From the NCBI GenBank assembly GCA_031255655.1, contig JAIRSB010000224.1, forward strand, positions 1 through 7,086: DNA of 7,086 nucleotides, written 5' to 3'. The number at the start of each line of letters is the position of its first letter. Positions within the stretch are counted from its first letter, which is position 1. The notes below the pieces were generated by a model, which had not been told where the DNA came from, made no database searches, and saw only the letters and a program-made list of their open reading frames with translations. The translations under genes were made by a program, and so were the position numbers. Below are positions 5,133 through 7,086 of the stretch, one piece after another. This DNA comes from Spirochaetaceae bacterium (lineage in GTDB: Bacteria > Spirochaetota > Spirochaetia > Treponematales > Breznakiellaceae).

Positions 5133-5148
5133 CCCACCGCGGTGGTGG
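5133..5148 (-). terminator. Possible weak terminator after the glycosyltransferase gene
   Basis: CCACCGCGGTGG (5134-5145) is a perfect 12-bp palindrome about 22 bases after the glycosyltransferase stop codon. On the minus strand it is followed by GAATGTTTT, only a poor U-tract. It is placed correctly to end the GtrA/glycosyltransferase transcript just before the ferredoxin promoter, but could equally be a protein-binding site upstream of that promoter. Confidence 0.35.
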
Positions 5149-5167
5149 ATAGCTTCCGGTCTGAAAC

Positions 5168-6667
5168 CTAACTTTCGGGGTCTTTCCGTATGAATAAATA
5201 ATATCCGTTTTCGTCCGACAGCAGTCTGTATTCCTCGTCTATCAATTCATAAACCGGCTGATACCATGCGGGAAGATAATCGTAGCGGAGGTCATCCGCG
5301 CTGAATATAGCTATTATCGCGGGTTTTGATGTTAAAATATCCGATAAAAACTCTTTACGGGCGCCGGGAAAATGGTCGAGACCGGAACCTTGATAAATAT
5401 ACTTTGAGGCGGCTTTTCTTTCGGTGAAAGGGTAAATGTATCCGTTGATTCCCAGCGAAATTATTTTATCGTCCGGATTCGTATTTTCGTCAATCATTCT
5501 GCCGGCATTGATTAGCCATTTTCCAGAATCATCGAAAATTCCTTTCGTTGCATCATAAAACCAGTTCAACATTCCTTTTGAGCAAAGAACGCAGAGAAAC
5601 AAAACAAGCGCAGCTTTCTTTTTTCGGACTTCAGAAAATGCAGAATAAATAGTTTCAATTATAAAAGTAATGGCGGGGATGAAAAACGGAATAAGAACAA
5701 AATTGTAGTGGTCATCGCCGCTTGAAAGAGAAAGAAACAGCAACGTTAATATGTATGAAAATGTATATCCTATGTAAAATAAAAAATTGTGATGCTTGTA
5801 TTTTGTTATAATCCAGAAAATACCCATAAGAAGCGGAATGATGGAATATCCTCTGTCAAGTACAACGACAAAATTTTTCACGATTTGTTTTATGCTAGAC
5901 GCGCTACTGAAACCTTGCGCGGCTCCGCCTTGTATAACCTGATAAAAAAATCCGTCCAAAATTCCATTTAATTTTAAATATAAAAGTACAGGAATGGCTA
6001 TAATTATTATTCCGGCACAAAACCCGAATATGTATTTACCCAGAGCCGCGAAACGGCGTTTCATTATCGATTCGATGAAAATAATTACGCAAAAGCCCGC
6101 CCATAATGGAAACATGTTTAGTTTAATTAAAACGGCGCAGGCAAAACAGGCACCAAGTATAATTAATTTAACTAAACTTATGCTTCGTTCTAGTGAGAAT
6201 GAGAAATAATATTTTGTAAAAATGTAAAAAGATGCCATTAAGAAAGGCAGAGAGTATTCCTCCGTTCCGGCTGAAACTGAAAAAAACGAATAAGACTCCA
6301 CGAAAGCACATGTCATTCCTAGGAGAGCGCAAAATTTATTTGAAAAAAACAGGGCAGTCTTGTAGGCAAAAAATACGGAAATGTACATGAATATCAATTC
6401 TGTAACCCATACTCCGGTAAATTTTCCAAGCAGCAAGCCGGGAACGCTTAACAGGTAAGCGAGCGGCCCTTTGTTGTCGACAAAATCCACATACGGGAGT
6501 TGTCCCCGCGTTATTCCCTGTGCAATGGTCATGTAAACTGATGAATCAACATGCATCCGTCTAAAAGCAAACGGGCTGTAGCTTGAGGCGAATATTATGG
6601 CAAATGCGATTAAAAAAAGTTCGGCGCAGATGATAAAATCTGTTTTGTTCTGTTTATTAATTAACAT
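5168..6667 (-). CDS. GT39/ArnT-like polytopic membrane glycosyltransferase
   Basis: A 499-residue integral membrane protein with roughly ten to twelve hydrophobic segments, starting at about 12-28 and ending near 352-366, then a hydrophilic tail of about 130 residues. The first external loop has the GT-C signature layout: an Asp (D41 in HVDSSVYMTIAQGITRGQLP) followed by the PYVDFVDNKGPLAYLL stretch (about 58-73), which resembles the 'G..PY.d..d.k.Pl' region of ArnT/PMT relatives. Such enzymes transfer sugar from a polyprenyl-phosphate donor to lipid, glycan or protein on the outer face of the cytoplasmic membrane. The ATG overlaps the stop of the upstream GtrA gene by one base (TAATG), with AGGAG 12 bases upstream. 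It is AT-rich compared with the left half of the window, as is common for surface-glycan genes that move between strains. Acceptor and sugar cannot be read from the sequence. Confidence 0.78.
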   Translation of the reverse strand: MLINKQNKTDFIICAELFLIAFAIIFASSYSPFAFRRMHVDSSVYMTIAQGITRGQLPYVDFVDNKGPLAYLLSVPGLLLGKFTGVWVTELIFMYISVFFAYKTALFFSNKFCALLGMTCAFVESYSFFSVSAGTEEYSLPFLMASFYIFTKYYFSFSLERSISLVKLIILGACFACAVLIKLNMFPLWAGFCVIIFIESIMKRRFAALGKYIFGFCAGIIIIAIPVLLYLKLNGILDGFFYQVIQGGAAQGFSSASSIKQIVKNFVVVLDRGYSIIPLLMGIFWIITKYKHHNFLFYIGYTFSYILTLLFLSLSSGDDHYNFVLIPFFIPAITFIIETIYSAFSEVRKKKAALVLFLCVLCSKGMLNWFYDATKGIFDDSGKWLINAGRMIDENTNPDDKIISLGINGYIYPFTERKAASKYIYQGSGLDHFPGARKEFLSDILTSKPAIIAIFSADDLRYDYLPAWYQPVYELIDEEYRLLSDENGYYLFIRKDPES

Positions 6668-7086
6668 TAGTTATTCTTACTCCTAAAAACTAAAAATTTC
6701 GCCGTTATAAAATTAATTACCATTCCGGACGCAATTCCGCAGGCTTGGGCGATTACTTTATATGGCAGGACTATATTTTGAAGCATCGCATTCATTACAA
6801 ATATGTTTACGCACAGCCCAAGCAAGGCGGAACACAAAAATGTAAGCAGTTTTTTTATCGAAAGTGGCGTTTCGTGCGTGTTCTCGACGAACGACCATTT
6901 ATGATGAAGGATATAATTTTGTGTTCCGCTGACAATAAAACAGCCGACGCTTACCGGTATCGGCGGTAGTTTCAGGATGTCAGCAAATAGAAAAAACAAC
7001 GCAAGATTTGTGATTGTGCCGAACCCGCCGGTAATCGCGAATTTAAATATTTGTTTGACAACGCTATTTTTTACGTGAGAAAATTT
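6667..7086 (-). CDS. GtrA-family small membrane protein, 5' end outside the window
   Basis: The frame is open to the right edge and gives 139 visible residues. It is typical of GtrA: an N-terminal part with KQIFKFAITGGFGTITNLAL, then FLF as the first membrane helix, then VSVGCFIVSGTQNYILHHKW followed by SF (the family's 'nF...rkwtF' motif), then two more helices, KLLTFLCSALLGLCVNIFVM and VIAQACGIASGMVINFITAK, ending FLVFRSKNN. Four membrane segments and this length match complete family members, so only a few residues are missing. A TTG at 6999 could be taken as a start, but that would remove the first helix and the conserved TGGFGT part, so it is rejected. GtrA proteins are thought to help move or handle polyprenyl-phosphate sugars. 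The one-base TAATG overlap with the glycosyltransferase gene supports a shared pathway. Confidence 0.88.
   Translation of the reverse strand, partial: KFSHVKNSVVKQIFKFAITGGFGTITNLALFFLFADILKLPPIPVSVGCFIVSGTQNYILHHKWSFVENTHETPLSIKKLLTFLCSALLGLCVNIFVMNAMLQNIVLPYKVIAQACGIASGMVINFITAKFLVFRSKNN

Noticed and set aside
6667..6999. GtrA gene starting at TTG 6999
   Set aside because: The frame continues to the window edge and encodes the conserved first helix (FAITGGFGTITN), so the true start is beyond 7086.

Overview
The window looks like chromosome from an anaerobic, double-membraned bacterium, with a spirochaete (Treponema-like) as my best guess. Support comes from the mix of a DUF4398-type lipoprotein, a LysM plus M23 envelope peptidase paired with a PEGA-like exported protein, a 2[4Fe-4S] ferredoxin, and a winged-helix-type RNase II-family enzyme. 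The taxonomic call is inference from gene content. There is no rRNA, tRNA, CRISPR array or recognisable mobile element.

Left part (1-2304): the window opens with the last 23 codons of a plus-strand gene that reads like an ABC exporter C-terminus. Facing it on the minus strand is a complete RNase II/R-family (RNB) gene. Between the two convergent 3' ends lie a canonical G-quadruplex motif, a perfect 17-bp-stem hairpin, and a G-rich tail on the opposite strand. The RNB gene has a strong A+C bias on the plus strand (G+T on its coding strand) that later minus-strand genes lack. The divergent intergenic region upstream of it holds two inverted repeats and a strong sigma70 promoter.

Middle part (2305-5122): a DUF4398 lipoprotein gene on the plus strand converges on a minus-strand group that reads, from right to left, ferredoxin, LysM/M23 peptidase, PEGA-like exported protein. 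The ferredoxin has its own promoter and is followed by an intrinsic terminator whose U-tract touches the ATG of the peptidase gene. The peptidase and the PEGA protein genes overlap by ATGA, so they are probably translationally coupled and act together at the cell envelope.

Right part (5123-7086): an AT-richer minus-strand pair encodes a GtrA-family membrane protein (5' end outside the window) and a GT39/ArnT-like polytopic glycosyltransferase, joined by a TAATG overlap. GtrA proteins usually work with polyprenyl-phosphate sugar donors, and GT-C enzymes use such donors at the outer face of the membrane, so this pair probably decorates a surface glycan, lipid or protein. No unmistakably new system is visible. 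The most interesting signals are the terminator/start-codon fusion before the peptidase gene and the G4-hairpin structure between the convergent genes at the left end.
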